Assembly (NCBI RefSeq): GCF_029428675.1
Contig: NZ_JAJNEL010000001.1
Location: forward strand, 5,828,001 to 5,892,000
Length of the DNA stretch: 64,000 nt
From: Streptomyces sp. JH14
Lineage (GTDB): Bacteria > Actinomycetota > Actinomycetes > Streptomycetales > Streptomycetaceae
Direction: 5' to 3'
Numbering within the stretch: position 1 is the first letter of the stretch; each line of letters opens with the position of its first letter. Both the position numbers and the translations under genes were made by a program. The notes beneath the pieces are model-generated. The model was not told the origin of the DNA. It saw nothing but the letters and a program-made list of their open reading frames with translations, and searched no databases. Of the stretch, positions 1-9,205 are shown one piece after another.

Positions 1-27
1 TCGCGGCCTCGTCAGGGAGGTTCGAGA

Positions 28-1143
28 ATGAACACGCGTATGCGTCGTGCCGCCGTTGCCGTTGCCGCCACCGCGATGGCCGTTTCGCTTGCCGCTTGCG
101 GCAGCGCCAAGGAGTCCGGCGACAAGGCCACGGACACCGAGTCCGCGAAGAAGGGCAACGATCTCAAGATCGGTCTGCTCCTTCCCGAGAACCAGACGGC
201 CCGGTACGAGAAGTTCGACCGGCCGATCATCGAGAAGAAGATCGGCGAGCTCACCGGCGGCAAGGCGAAGGTCATCTACGCCAACGCCAAGCAGGACGCC
301 ACGGTGCAGACCCAGCAGGTCGACACCATGATCACCAACAAGGTCGATGCGCTGATCATCGACTCGGTGGACTCCAAGGCCATAGCCGGCGCCGTGAAGA
401 AGGCCAAGGACGCGGGCATCCCCGTCGTCGCCTTCGACCGCCTCGCCGAGGGCCCGATCGACGCCTACACCTCCTTCGACAACGAAGAGGTCGGCCACGT
501 CCAGGGCAAGGCCCTGCTGGAGGCCATGGGCTCCAAGGCCAACGGCGGCACGATCGTGATGATGAACGGCGCGATCACCGACCCGAACGCCGCCCTCTTC
601 AAGAAGGGCGCCAAGGCGGAGCTCGACGGCAAGGTCAAGGTCGGCAAGGAGTACGACACCAAGGAGTGGAAGCCGGAGAACGCCAACGCCAACATGGAGG
701 CGGCGATCTCGGCCCTCGGCAAGGGCAAGATCGACGGCGTCTACTCCGCCAACGACGGCATGGCGGGCGGCATCATCACCGCCCTCAAGGCCGCCGGTCT
801 CGCCAAGCTCCCGCCGGTGACCGGTCAGGACGCCGAGCTGGCCGGTGTGCAGCGCATCGTCGCCGGTGAGCAGTTCATGAGCGTCTACAAGCCGTACGGC
901 CCCGAGGGCGAGGCCGCCGCCTCGATGGCAGTGGCGCTGGCCCAGGGCAAGAAGCTCGACTCGATCGCCACCTCCACGGTCGACAGCCCGACCAACAAGG
1001 GCGTTCCCACGTTCCTGGTCCCGGTCGTCTCGCTGACCAAGGACAACATCAAGGACACCGTCCTCAAGGACGGCGTCTACACGCTGGACGAGATCTGCAC
1101 GGCCAACTACAAGGCCGCCTGCACCAAGCTCGGCCTGCAGTAG
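28..1143 (+). CDS. Sugar ABC transporter substrate-binding lipoprotein (XylF-like)
   Basis: A 371-residue extracytoplasmic sugar-binding lipoprotein that should deliver a monosaccharide to the permease encoded downstream. The N-terminus has a charged MNTRMRR stretch, a hydrophobic core and a lipobox ending LAAC at about residue 24, so the mature protein is lipid-anchored. The body is a periplasmic-binding-protein type 1 fold of the xylose/ribose class, with QTQQVDTMI, IDSVDSK and GVYSANDG segments typical of the family. A GGGAGG ribosome site lies about 8 bases before the ATG. The ATPase and permease genes follow on the same strand, separated by two RNA hairpins. The family is clear. Xylose is only the best guess for the ligand. 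Confidence 0.93.
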   Translation: MNTRMRRAAVAVAATAMAVSLAACGSAKESGDKATDTESAKKGNDLKIGLLLPENQTARYEKFDRPIIEKKIGELTGGKAKVIYANAKQDATVQTQQVDTMITNKVDALIIDSVDSKAIAGAVKKAKDAGIPVVAFDRLAEGPIDAYTSFDNEEVGHVQGKALLEAMGSKANGGTIVMMNGAITDPNAALFKKGAKAELDGKVKVGKEYDTKEWKPENANANMEAAISALGKGKIDGVYSANDGMAGGIITALKAAGLAKLPPVTGQDAELAGVQRIVAGEQFMSVYKPYGPEGEAAASMAVALAQGKKLDSIATSTVDSPTNKGVPTFLVPVVSLTKDNIKDTVLKDGVYTLDEICTANYKAACTKLGLQ

Positions 1144-1174
1144 GCCGCGCCCCCGCCGCGAGCGCGGTCGGGCA

Positions 1175-1196
1175 CTCGCCTTGCTCGCAAGGCGAG
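1175..1196 (+). terminator. Hairpin between binding-protein and ATPase genes (attenuator-like)
   Basis: Arms CTCGCCTT (1175-1182) and AAGGCGAG (1189-1196) pair perfectly around a 6-base loop, 32 bases after the binding-protein stop. There is no U-run. Such intercistronic stems commonly stabilise or partly terminate transcripts so that the binding protein exceeds the membrane components. That role is inferred. Confidence 0.5.
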
Positions 1197-1261
1197 CTGA
1201 CCGCGCACCGGCAGCAAGCCGGCTGAAAGATTCTCAGCGGCTTGCACCCGTGGAAGCCTGT

Positions 1262-1307
1262 CCGGCGCCCCGCACATCAACCGTCCCGCTATCGGGCGGG
1301 GCGCCGG
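1262..1307 (+). terminator. Second intercistronic hairpin
   Basis: Arms of 12 bases (1262-1273 and 1296-1307) are perfectly complementary around a 22-base loop. This is the second stem-loop in the 262-base gap between the binding-protein stop and the likely ATPase start. Nothing else is recognisable in the gap. It may attenuate read-through into the ATPase and permease genes. Confidence 0.45.
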
Positions 1308-1405
1308 GCGGAACGCTTCCGCACTTCTGTTCTCTTCTGCTCGACCACCGCGCCCTCCCCCGGCGCGGCATCCCCGCCGGTCAGGCGGCGAAGGAGATGG
1401 TTCAC

Positions 1406-2185
1406 GTGTCCGCTACGCCCGTGTTGGCGTTGCGAGGGGTCTCCAAGCGATTCGGTGCCGTTCAGGCGCTCACCGATGTAGAGCTCGAGGTCCACGCAGG
1501 CGAGGTGGTCGCCCTGGTGGGCGACAACGGCGCCGGTAAATCAACGCTGGTCAAGACGATCGCCGGAGTCCACCCCATCGATGACGGAGTCATCGAGTGG
1601 GACGGCAAGGGCGTCCAGATCAACCGGCCGCACGACGCCCAGAACCTGGGCATCGCGACCGTCTATCAGGACCTCGCGCTCTGCGACAACATCGATGTCG
1701 TCGGCAACCTCTACCTCGGCCGGGAGCTCCGTAAGTTCGGAGTCCTCAACGAGGTCGAGATGGAGCGCCGCTCCCGCGAGCTCCTCAGCACGCTGTCGAT
1801 CCGTATCCCCAGCGTCCGCATTCCGATCGCCTCTCTCTCCGGTGGTCAGCGCCAGACCGTGGCCATCGCCCGCTCGATGCTCGGTGAGCCCAAGCTCGTC
1901 ATCCTCGACGAGCCGACCGCGGCCCTCGGTGTCGAGCAGACCGCACAGGTCCTCGACCTGGTCGAGCGGCTGCGCGAGCGCGGCCACGCGGTGATCCTCA
2001 TCAGCCACAACATGGCCGACGTCAAGGCGGTCGCCGACAAGGTGGCCGTGCTCCGGCTGGGCCGTAACAACGGCGTCTTCGACGTCGCGACCACCTCGCA
2101 GGAAGAGATCATCTCCGCGATCACGGGCGCCACGGACAATGCCGTGACCCGTCGCGCGGCGCGCAACGGGGAGGCCCAGAAGTGA
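1406..2185 (+). CDS. Sugar ABC transporter ATP-binding protein (single-domain XylG/FrcA type)
   Basis: Cytoplasmic ATPase that powers the sugar importer. It shows Walker A (GDNGAGKST, about residues 36-44), the signature LSGGQRQ, Walker B (LVILDEPTAALG) and the switch histidine in LISHNMAD. At 259 residues it has one nucleotide-binding domain, unlike the duplicated RbsA/XylG ATPases of enteric bacteria. This is usual for actinobacterial XylFGH-type systems. The frame is open from 1181, but AAGGAG at 1391-1396 sits 9 bases before the GTG at 1406, and homology begins just after it, so 1406 is preferred. The stop overlaps the permease start by four bases (GTGA), which implies translational coupling. 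Confidence 0.93.
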   Translation: MSATPVLALRGVSKRFGAVQALTDVELEVHAGEVVALVGDNGAGKSTLVKTIAGVHPIDDGVIEWDGKGVQINRPHDAQNLGIATVYQDLALCDNIDVVGNLYLGRELRKFGVLNEVEMERRSRELLSTLSIRIPSVRIPIASLSGGQRQTVAIARSMLGEPKLVILDEPTAALGVEQTAQVLDLVERLRERGHAVILISHNMADVKAVADKVAVLRLGRNNGVFDVATTSQEEIISAITGATDNAVTRRAARNGEAQK

Positions 2186-3486
2186 GCACCGACAACACCT
2201 CCAGCCCGATACTGGCGAAGACGGCCGACGCGCCCGCCGAGAACCCCGCCGCGGCGGCAGGTTCCGTCACCGCCGTCGACCCCCGGCTGCTCGTCCGCGA
2301 GCAGGGCATCGCCGGATACCTCGGCGAGTTCAAGCGCAAGATGAAGGCCGGCGACCTGGGCTCGATCCCCGTCGTCCTCGGCCTGGTCATCATCTGGGCG
2401 ATCTTCCAGAGCCTCAACTCGAACTTCCTCACCGCCGGCAACCTCTCGGACATCTCGGTCGCCATGGTCGGCACCGGCATGATCGCGGTCGGCATCGTCT
2501 TCGTCCTGCTGCTCGGCGAGATCGACCTCTCGGTCGGCTCGGTCAGCGGTGTCGCGGGCGCCACCTTCGCCGTACTCAATGTCACCCACGGCATGTCCGA
2601 GTGGCTGGCCCTGGTCCTGGCGATCGTTACCGGCGCCGTGGCCGGCGCGATCCACGGCTACATCTTCGCCAAGATCGGCGTCCCCGCCTTCGCCGTCACC
2701 CTGGCCGGTCTGCTGTTCTGGAACGGCTTCATGCTCCAGATCCTCGGCTCCAACGGCACCATCAACCTCGACTCCGAGGGCGTGGTGGCCAAGCTGACCA
2801 GCTACTACTTCAGCGATGTCGCGGCCGGATACGGCCTCGCCGTGGTCGCCGTGGCGGCGTACTTCCTGTCGGCCTTCTTCGACAGCCGTCGCCGTGAGGC
2901 CGTGGGCGTCCCGTCCCGCCCGCTCAGCGAGATCATCGTGCGCACGGCCGGGCTGGCCGTGGTGGCCTTCGCCGTCGCGATCATGTTCAACCAGTACAAG
3001 GGTCTGCCGCTCGCCGTGGTGATCTTCCTGATCATGCTGGTGGCGACCGACTTCGTACTGCGCCGCACCTCGTACGGCCGCAAGATCTTCGCGCTCGGTG
3101 GCAGCGTCGAGGCATCCCGCCGTGCCGGTATCAATGTGGTGATGATCCGGACCTCGGTCTACGCGATCTCCGGCACCTTCGCCGCCATCGGCGGACTCTT
3201 CATCGCCTCCAAGATCACCTCCGCCAACCAGGGCGCGGGTAGCGGTGAGCTCCTGATGAACGCCATCGCGGCGGCCGTCATCGGTGGCACCAGCCTCTTC
3301 GGTGGCCGTGGCCGCACCTGGAACGCGCTGCTCGGTGTACTGGTCATCATCTCGATCCAGTACGGCCTTGCCCTGCAGGGCATCGCCTCACCGATCCAGT
3401 ACATGATCACCGGTGGCGTGCTGCTCGCCACGGTCGTCATCGATGCCATCACGCGCAAGACCCAGAAGACGGCGGGCCGCGCCTGA
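2182..3486 (+). CDS. Sugar ABC transporter permease (XylH-like)
   Basis: A 434-residue integral membrane permease of the branched/ribose type. About 65 soluble N-terminal residues precede multiple hydrophobic segments. The family hallmark GEIDLSVGSVSG follows the second or third membrane span, and the C-terminal GGTSLFGGRG segment forms the ATPase contact region. It starts with GTG overlapping the ATPase stop. It is probably the last gene of the transporter operon, because a strong hairpin follows at 3504-3533. The class is secure; the transported sugar is not visible from sequence. Confidence 0.93.
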   Translation: MSTDNTSSPILAKTADAPAENPAAAAGSVTAVDPRLLVREQGIAGYLGEFKRKMKAGDLGSIPVVLGLVIIWAIFQSLNSNFLTAGNLSDISVAMVGTGMIAVGIVFVLLLGEIDLSVGSVSGVAGATFAVLNVTHGMSEWLALVLAIVTGAVAGAIHGYIFAKIGVPAFAVTLAGLLFWNGFMLQILGSNGTINLDSEGVVAKLTSYYFSDVAAGYGLAVVAVAAYFLSAFFDSRRREAVGVPSRPLSEIIVRTAGLAVVAFAVAIMFNQYKGLPLAVVIFLIMLVATDFVLRRTSYGRKIFALGGSVEASRRAGINVVMIRTSVYAISGTFAAIGGLFIASKITSANQGAGSGELLMNAIAAAVIGGTSLFGGRGRTWNALLGVLVIISIQYGLALQGIASPIQYMITGGVLLATVVIDAITRKTQKTAGRA

Positions 3487-3503
3487 CCGCGGAACCCGCG
3501 CCT

Positions 3504-3533
3504 GTGCCCGGCACCCTTCGTGGTGCCGGGCAC
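3504..3533 (+). terminator. Transcription terminator after sugar transporter operon
   Basis: A perfect 12-bp stem (GTGCCCGGCACC at 3504-3515 with its complement at 3522-3533) around a 6-base loop, 17 bases after the permease stop. It separates the operon from dxs. Confidence 0.8.
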
Positions 3534-3661
3534 TTGCGTGTACGTATGTACGCACGCGCCGATCCGCACCGGAAAGCACCTCCCGATGACCTCGGCCCGG
3601 GACGGAACATTAGACTCAGCGGACCGGCACGCTAGACCAGCTCAAACGCAAGGAGGCACGG

Positions 3662-5590
3662 GTGGCCCTGCTGACCCGCATCGGGGGACCGCGCGACCTG
3701 GACCGGCTCAGTCCTGAGCAGCTGGAACAGCTCGCCGAGGAAATCCGGACCTACCTCGTCGACGCAGTCTCCAAGACCGGCGGCCACCTCGGCCCCAACC
3801 TGGGTGTCGTCGAGCTGACCATCGCCCTGCACCGGGTCTTCGATTCGCCGAAGGACAAGGTGCTCTTCGACACCGGTCACCAGAGCTACGTGCACAAGCT
3901 CCTCACCGGTCGCCAGGACTTCTCGAAGCTCAAGAGCAAGGGCGGCCTCTCGGGCTACCCCTCACGCGCCGAGTCCGACCACGACATCATCGAGAATTCG
4001 CACGCCTCGACCGTCCTCGGCTGGGCCGACGGCCTCGCCAAGGCCAACGAGGTGCTGAAGAAGGACGACCATGTCGTCGCGGTCATCGGTGACGGCGCAC
4101 TCACCGGCGGAATGGCCTGGGAGGCGCTGAACAACATCGCCGCCGCCAAGGACCGCCCGCTCGTCATCGTCGTCAACGACAACGAGCGTTCCTACGCCCC
4201 GACCATCGGCGGCCTGGCCAACCACCTCGCCACCCTGCGCACCACCGACGGCTACGAGCGCTTCCTGGCCCGCGGCAAGGACATCCTGGAGCGCACCCCC
4301 GTCGTCGGCAAGCCGCTCTACGAGACGCTGCACGGCGCCAAGAAGGGGCTGAAGGACTTCATCGCCCCGCAGGGCATGTTCGAGGATCTCGGCCTGAAGT
4401 ACGTCGGCCCGATCGACGGCCACGACATCGAGGCCCTGGAGTCCGCGCTGCAGCGGGCCAAGCGCTTCGGCGGCCCGGTCATCGTGCACTGCCTGACCGA
4501 GAAGGGCCGCGGCTACACCCCCGCGCTCCTCGACGAGGCCGACCGCTTCCACGCCGTCGGCAAGATCCACCCCGACACCGGCCTGCCCGTCGCCACCTCC
4601 GGCCTCGACTGGACCTCCGTCTTCGGCGAGGAGATGGTCAAGCTCGGCAAGGAGCGCAAGGACATCGTCGCGATCACCGCGGCCATGCTCCAGCCGGTCG
4701 GCCTCACCGCGTTCGAGAAGGAATTTCCGGACCGGATCTACGACGTCGGCATCGCCGAGCAGCACGGCGCGGTCTCCGCGGCGGGCCTCGCCACCGGCGG
4801 ACTGCACCCGGTCTTCGCGGTGTACGCCACGTTCCTCAACCGGGCCTTCGACCAGGTCCTGATGGACGTCGCCCTGCACAAGTGCGGCGTCACGTTCGTC
4901 CTGGACCGGGCGGGGATCACCGGCACCGACGGCGCCTCGCACAACGGCATGTGGGACATGTCGATCCTGCAGTGCGTGCCGGGCCTGCGGATCGCCGCCC
5001 CGCGCGACGCCGACCAGGTCCGCGCCCAGCTGCGCGAGGCCGTCGAGGTCGACGACGCCCCGACCGTGGTCCGCTTCTCCAAGGGCGCGGTCGGCCCGTC
5101 GGTCAAGGCCGTCGGCACGGTCGGCGGCATGGACGTGCTCCGCAGGCCCGACGTGGCCCGCCCGGACGTCCTCCTGGTCTCCGTCGGCGCGCTCGCCCCG
5201 ATGTGCCTGGAGATCGCCGGTCTGCTCGACGCCCAGGGCATCACGACCACGGTCGTCGACCCGCGCTGGGTCAAGCCGGTCGACGAGGCCATGGCCCCGC
5301 TCGCCGAGCGGCACCGGGTCGTCGTCACCGTCGAGGACAACAGCCGGGCCGGTGGTGTCGGCTCCGCCGTCGCCCAGGCGCTGCGCGACGCCGGTGTCGA
5401 CGTACCGCTGCGCGACTTCGGCATCCCGCCGCGCTTCCTCGACCACGCCTCCCGCAAGGAGGTCATGGCCGAGATCGGGCTGACGGCGCCGGACATCGCA
5501 CGACAGGTCACGGGACTTGTGGCCAAGCTGGACGGCCGCTTCGAGAGCGACGCCGACACGCCGTCCGTGATCGAGCCCGCCCGGGACTGA
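3662..5590 (+). CDS. dxs: 1-deoxy-D-xylulose-5-phosphate synthase
   Basis: Thiamine-diphosphate enzyme that condenses pyruvate with glyceraldehyde 3-phosphate, the first step of the MEP isoprenoid pathway in the cytosol. Its 642 residues match the family length. Visible marks are GHQSYVHKLLTGR near residue 74, the ThDP-binding GDGALTGGMAWEALNN segment near 142-157, the catalytic-domain DVGIAEQHGAVSAAG segment near 360-375 and the C-terminal transketolase-type domain. The GTG start at 3662 is preceded by GGAGG at a normal distance. Terminators flank the gene on both sides, so it is probably transcribed alone. Streptomyces genomes often carry a second dxs; whether this one does cannot be seen here. 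Confidence 0.97.
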   Translation: MALLTRIGGPRDLDRLSPEQLEQLAEEIRTYLVDAVSKTGGHLGPNLGVVELTIALHRVFDSPKDKVLFDTGHQSYVHKLLTGRQDFSKLKSKGGLSGYPSRAESDHDIIENSHASTVLGWADGLAKANEVLKKDDHVVAVIGDGALTGGMAWEALNNIAAAKDRPLVIVVNDNERSYAPTIGGLANHLATLRTTDGYERFLARGKDILERTPVVGKPLYETLHGAKKGLKDFIAPQGMFEDLGLKYVGPIDGHDIEALESALQRAKRFGGPVIVHCLTEKGRGYTPALLDEADRFHAVGKIHPDTGLPVATSGLDWTSVFGEEMVKLGKERKDIVAITAAMLQPVGLTAFEKEFPDRIYDVGIAEQHGAVSAAGLATGGLHPVFAVYATFLNRAFDQVLMDVALHKCGVTFVLDRAGITGTDGASHNGMWDMSILQCVPGLRIAAPRDADQVRAQLREAVEVDDAPTVVRFSKGAVGPSVKAVGTVGGMDVLRRPDVARPDVLLVSVGALAPMCLEIAGLLDAQGITTTVVDPRWVKPVDEAMAPLAERHRVVVTVEDNSRAGGVGSAVAQALRDAGVDVPLRDFGIPPRFLDHASRKEVMAEIGLTAPDIARQVTGLVAKLDGRFESDADTPSVIEPARD

Positions 5591-5649
5591 CCCGTACGAG
5601 CACCGACCCGTGCGCGGACGGATGAGTGCGAGCGAAAGCGATACGGCCG

Positions 5650-5694
5650 ATGGGCCGGTCGGACGACCCTGTACGGGTGGTCCGACCGGCCCAT
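5650..5694. terminator. Terminator after dxs
   Basis: A 14-bp perfect stem (5650-5663 with 5681-5694) is extended inward by further pairs after one mismatch. It lies 60 bases downstream of the dxs stop and upstream of the amino-acid permease. Confidence 0.8.
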
Positions 5695-5780
5695 TCGCGT
5701 GAAATCGCCCGACGGCGGGCCCGTTGCCGCGGGTGCTGTCCCAATCATGGCGTCCACGACGAGTGCGTGGAGGTACGCCG

Positions 5781-7292
5781 GTGACTGCGCAGCAGGACAC
5801 ACCCCCCAGCAACGACGGACTGTTCCGGACCAAGACGGTCGAGCAGTCCATCCGCGACACCGAGGAGCCGGAGCACGCGCTCAAGAAGTCCCTCTCCGCT
5901 CTGGACCTCACCGTCTTCGGGGTGGGTGTCATCATCGGCACCGGCATCTTCGTCCTCACGGGCAAGGTGGCGAAGGAGACGGCGGGGCCCGCCACCGCTC
6001 TCGCGTTCGTGGCCGCGGGGATCGTCTGCGCCCTTGCCGCGCTCTGTTACGCCGAGTTCGCCTCCACCGTCCCGGTCGCGGGGTCCGCGTACACCTTCGC
6101 GTACGCCTCGCTCGGTGAACTGATCGCCTGGATCATCGGCTGGGACCTCGTGCTGGAATTCGCCCTGGGCACGGCGGTGGTGGCGGTCGGCTGGTCCGGC
6201 TACGTCCGCTCGTTGATGGACAACGTGGGCTGGACCATGCCCGAGGTGCTCGCCGGACCGGATGTGGCTACCGGATTCGGCTTCGACGTCCTGGCCTTCC
6301 TCCTGATCCTCGTCCTGACCGTGATCCTGGTGCTCGGCATGAAGCTGTCCGCCCGGGTCACGACGGTCGTGGTCGCCATCAAGGTGGCCGTGGTCCTGAT
6401 CGTGATCGTCGCGGGGCTCTTCTTCATCAAGTCCGCCAACTATCATCCGTTCATCCCGCCGGCGCGGCCGCAGCCCACCGGCTCCGGGCTGAATGCACCG
6501 CTGATCCAGCTGATCTTCGGTTACGCGCCCACCGACTTCGGCGTCCTGGGCGTCTTCACCGCCGCCTCCGTCGTGTTCTTCGCCTTCATCGGCTTCGACG
6601 TCGTGGCCACCGCAGCCGAGGAGACCAAGATCCCGCAGCGCGACATGCCGCGGGGCATCCTCGCCTCGCTCTTCATCTGCACGGTGCTCTATGTCGCCGT
6701 ATCGCTGGTGGTCACCGGCATGGAGCACTACACCGAGCTGTCGGTGAGCGCGCCGCTGGCCGACGCCTTCAAGGCCGTCGGGCATCCCTTCTACGCCGGG
6801 ACCATCAGCTTCGGAGCGGCGGTCGGCCTCACGACGGTCTGCATGATCCTGCTGCTGGGGCAGACCCGGGTGTTCTTCGCGATGAGCCGCGACGGGCTGC
6901 TTCCGCGCTTCTTCTCGAAGACGCACCCGAGGTTCGGCACCCCGTACCGTCCGACCATCCTGCTCGGCGTGATCATCGCGATCGTCGCCGGATTCACCAG
7001 CATCAACGAACTGGCGACGCTGGTGAACATCGGCACGCTCTTCGCGTTCGTGGTCGTCGCCCTGGGCGTCATGGTGCTGCGCCGTACCCGGCCCGATCTG
7101 CACCGCGCGTTCCGCACCCCGTGGGTGCCGTTGCTTCCGATCGTCTCCGTCGCGGCCTCGGTGTGGCTGATGCTCAACCTGCCGGCGGAGACATGGCTCC
7201 GGTTCGGCATCTGGATGGTGATCGGGGTGGTCATCTACTTCGTGTACGGGCGCCGCCACAGCCGGATCGATGTGCCGGCCGTCCGGCCGTAG
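5781..7292 (+). CDS. APC-family cationic amino-acid permease
   Basis: A 503-residue transporter of the amino acid/polyamine/organocation superfamily, CAT/YfnA type. The soluble N-terminus (SIRDTEEPEHALKKSLSALD) leads into the first span with the GVGVIIGTGIFVLTG motif that lines the substrate site. About 12-13 hydrophobic segments follow, with FAFIGFDVVATAAEE before the later helices. GGAGG at 5769-5773 lies 7 bases before the GTG at 5781. The frame is open from 5724, but that stretch overlaps the intergenic region. It converges with the NYN-like gene, whose stop is one base away, and no terminator lies between them. The substrate is inferred only from family. Confidence 0.92.
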   Translation: MTAQQDTPPSNDGLFRTKTVEQSIRDTEEPEHALKKSLSALDLTVFGVGVIIGTGIFVLTGKVAKETAGPATALAFVAAGIVCALAALCYAEFASTVPVAGSAYTFAYASLGELIAWIIGWDLVLEFALGTAVVAVGWSGYVRSLMDNVGWTMPEVLAGPDVATGFGFDVLAFLLILVLTVILVLGMKLSARVTTVVVAIKVAVVLIVIVAGLFFIKSANYHPFIPPARPQPTGSGLNAPLIQLIFGYAPTDFGVLGVFTAASVVFFAFIGFDVVATAAEETKIPQRDMPRGILASLFICTVLYVAVSLVVTGMEHYTELSVSAPLADAFKAVGHPFYAGTISFGAAVGLTTVCMILLLGQTRVFFAMSRDGLLPRFFSKTHPRFGTPYRPTILLGVIIAIVAGFTSINELATLVNIGTLFAFVVVALGVMVLRRTRPDLHRAFRTPWVPLLPIVSVAASVWLMLNLPAETWLRFGIWMVIGVVIYFVYGRRHSRIDVPAVRP

Positions 7293-7293
7293 C

Positions 7294-7692
7294 TCAGTCG
7301 GTACGCGGCCGTACGGTACGCGGGCCCGCACACCACGCCCCGCACGCCTCGACCCGCTGCCGCAGCTCCCGGTCGGCCGTGACCACGACGCAGTCACGGT
7401 CCGCGGACCGGGCCGCCTCGGCGGCGACGAGCTCGACGATCAGGTCGTCACCGCTGGCGGGCGCCGACTCCACCCGTACCCCCGGCACCGACTCCACACC
7501 GCGGGCCGCGCCCTCGACGACCAGCACGAGCTCCGCGGGGCCGGGGTGCCCGGGCACGCCGGCCGCGGCCAGGGGGACGAGGGCATCCCGCAGCCGTTCG
7601 GTCGCGCCCAGCCGGTCCCGCCACCAGCCGTCGGGCACCGACCCGACCACATTGGCCGCGTCCACGATCACCAGCGTCCGTTCGGTCACCAT
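7294..7692 (-). CDS. NYN/PIN-like putative nuclease-fold protein
   Basis: A small 132-residue protein beginning TLVIVDAANVVGS, the acidic first strand of NYN/PIN-like nucleases. It continues with DDLIVELVAAEA and VVVTADRELRQRV, which carry the other acidic positions. RNA or nucleotide hydrolysis is plausible but unproven. The ATG at 7692 is chosen because homology starts there. No clear ribosome site is visible, and upstream in-frame sequence is a remnant of a neighbouring LCP gene. A degenerate second copy lies at about 9206-9445, so the gene belongs to a duplicated block. It converges with the permease gene, with one base between stops. Confidence 0.7.
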   Translation of the reverse strand: MVTERTLVIVDAANVVGSVPDGWWRDRLGATERLRDALVPLAAAGVPGHPGPAELVLVVEGAARGVESVPGVRVESAPASGDDLIVELVAAEAARSADRDCVVVTADRELRQRVEACGAWCAGPRTVRPRTD

Positions 7693-7730
7693 GCCGGAAG
7701 GGTGCCACGCACCGGCCGTCGCATGGTTCG

Positions 7731-7773
7731 TCGGCCGCCGACGGCGGGGAATTCTTTGCCGACTCCGGGAGCA
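7731..7773 (-). pseudogene. 3' remnant of an LCP-family ligase gene
   Basis: The region upstream of the intact NYN gene (7693-7773) aligns closely with 9446-9526, which holds the 3' end of the intact LCP gene. The translated scrap reads LPESAKNSPP, against IPESAKKSPATGG at the end of the intact protein. The stop codon seen at 9484 is TCG here. Only about 15 codons remain, so this is a relic of the duplication, not a gene. Confidence 0.6.
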
Positions 7774-7892
7774 TGATCGCCCGGGCGGACGGGTGGCGAT
7801 TCCGTTTCGTTCGAACGGTGATTCTATGATGGGCCGTTCCCGTCTTCCGCGTGTCGGCCGCACAACGGGCCGCGGAACAGGAGCGGGCAGAC

Positions 7893-9038
7893 ATGGGAAG
7901 GATGACCTCACGCATGCGAGTCGGATCGGGGCGTGCCGCCCAGGGGAAGGCCTCGGGAACGGGCGCCCTCGGTAACGCCGGGAACGAGCAGTGGGAGGCC
8001 GAGTCCCCGGTCGGCGGACGCTGGCTCGTCCGGGGCAAGGACGGCAGGCTCACCGCGTACGCCCGCAATCGGGAGGGGCTCCTGCGCTGGACCGAGGAGC
8101 GTCCCGGCGGGCCCCGCTGGCAGGGCCCGGACTTCATTCCGGTTCCGGATCTGACGCACCTCGGCATCGCCCAGGGCGCGGACAGCTATGTGCACTTCTT
8201 CGGGCGCCGGTCGGTGGACAAGGGTGAGGGCCTGCCGGCCGTCGACATCGTGCACGCCATCCAGTACCAGACAGGCCGCCCCGTCACCTCGTGGCGATCA
8301 CTGGGCAACCCGCACAAGGACGCCGAACGAGCCGCACGGATCGGCCCCCCGGCGGGCGCCGTCACTCCGGCCGGTGCGGTGAACGTCTTCGTGCGGAACG
8401 CCGGCGGCGGCATGATGCTGCGCCGCGAGGGCAAGAGCGCCAAGTGGGAGGCGTGGACGGACCTGAAGGGCAGTCTGGCGCAGGACACGATGGCCGTGTC
8501 GGTCGCCGAATCCGGACGGATCGAACTCCTGGTGCCGGGCAGCGGCCAGGCCATGAGGTGGACCCAGCCCGAGGCCGACGGTGCCTTCGAGAAGGTACAG
8601 AACATCCCTGTCGAGATCGCCCCCGGCGGCGTCGCCGCGCTGGAGACCGCCCCGGGCCGGAACACCTTCTACTGGACCGACCCCACCACCGGCGGGATCG
8701 TCGCACAGCGACTGGGCACCCCGGTCATCCCGCTGGGCGGGACCCCGGCCGAGGGACCGATCACCGTGCTGCGCGCGGTGCTGGACGGCTACGACTGCAC
8801 GATCCTCGCGCACCGCGATCTCGACGGGCACGTCATGCTTGCGGCCTGCGGAACCGAGAACGAGGGCGGCGGACTCTGGTGGTCGCCGACGGGTGAACGG
8901 ACCGCCGCGACGCCGGCGTTGGCACTCGATGTGCACGGGCGGGTGGTCCTCGCCATGATCGGGGCGGACGGCAGGCTGTACGTGGCCCGGCAGAACCGTG
9001 AACCGGGTCTGGCGATGGATCCCGCCGAGCGGGTGTGA
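7893..9038 (+). CDS. Lectin-like beta-propeller protein, paralogue 1
   Basis: A 381-residue protein without signal peptide or membrane span. It consists of recurring beta-rich units of the form GRLTAYARN...LLRWTEE..GG..W, each with aromatic and glycine positions like the blades of PLL-type bacterial lectins and other small propellers. Later units include VNVFVRNAGGGMMLRREG and DGYDCTILAHRDLDGHVMLA. AGGAG at 7879-7883 stands 9 bases before ATG 7893; ATGs at 7902 and 7914 are alternatives. Paralogue 2 at 11428-12537 is similar over its whole length. The position beside LCP and Stealth genes suggests a glycan-binding role, which is inference. The precise family is not certain. Confidence 0.72.
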   Translation: MGRMTSRMRVGSGRAAQGKASGTGALGNAGNEQWEAESPVGGRWLVRGKDGRLTAYARNREGLLRWTEERPGGPRWQGPDFIPVPDLTHLGIAQGADSYVHFFGRRSVDKGEGLPAVDIVHAIQYQTGRPVTSWRSLGNPHKDAERAARIGPPAGAVTPAGAVNVFVRNAGGGMMLRREGKSAKWEAWTDLKGSLAQDTMAVSVAESGRIELLVPGSGQAMRWTQPEADGAFEKVQNIPVEIAPGGVAALETAPGRNTFYWTDPTTGGIVAQRLGTPVIPLGGTPAEGPITVLRAVLDGYDCTILAHRDLDGHVMLAACGTENEGGGLWWSPTGERTAATPALALDVHGRVVLAMIGADGRLYVARQNREPGLAMDPAERV

Positions 9039-9205
9039 GCGTGCCCGCCGGCGGCTGACGGGGCGCGCGGCAGCGGTCTGCGCCGATGTCCTGCCGGGGG
9101 CCCTGCCGCGTGCGAGCCGTCGGAGCGTCACGCTGTTCATGGCCCAGCGGTTCGTCGTCGCGGAGCGGGCGGGATCCGCTCTTGGTTGCAGGCCGGGCGG
9201 CGGCG

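Noticed and set aside
3535..3554. Imperfect inverted repeat (TGCGT...ACGCA) upstream of dxs
   Set aside because: Only 5-bp flanking arms with irregular centre; too weak to call an operator.
3962..5995. 677-codon open frame on the minus strand across dxs
   Set aside because: Shadow of dxs: high GC at third positions leaves the opposite frame open. It is arginine/glycine/aspartate-rich with no recognisable motifs.
5745..7397. 550-codon minus-strand frame across the amino-acid permease
   Set aside because: Antisense shadow of a clear membrane transporter; composition is His/Asp/Arg-rich and unlike a protein family.
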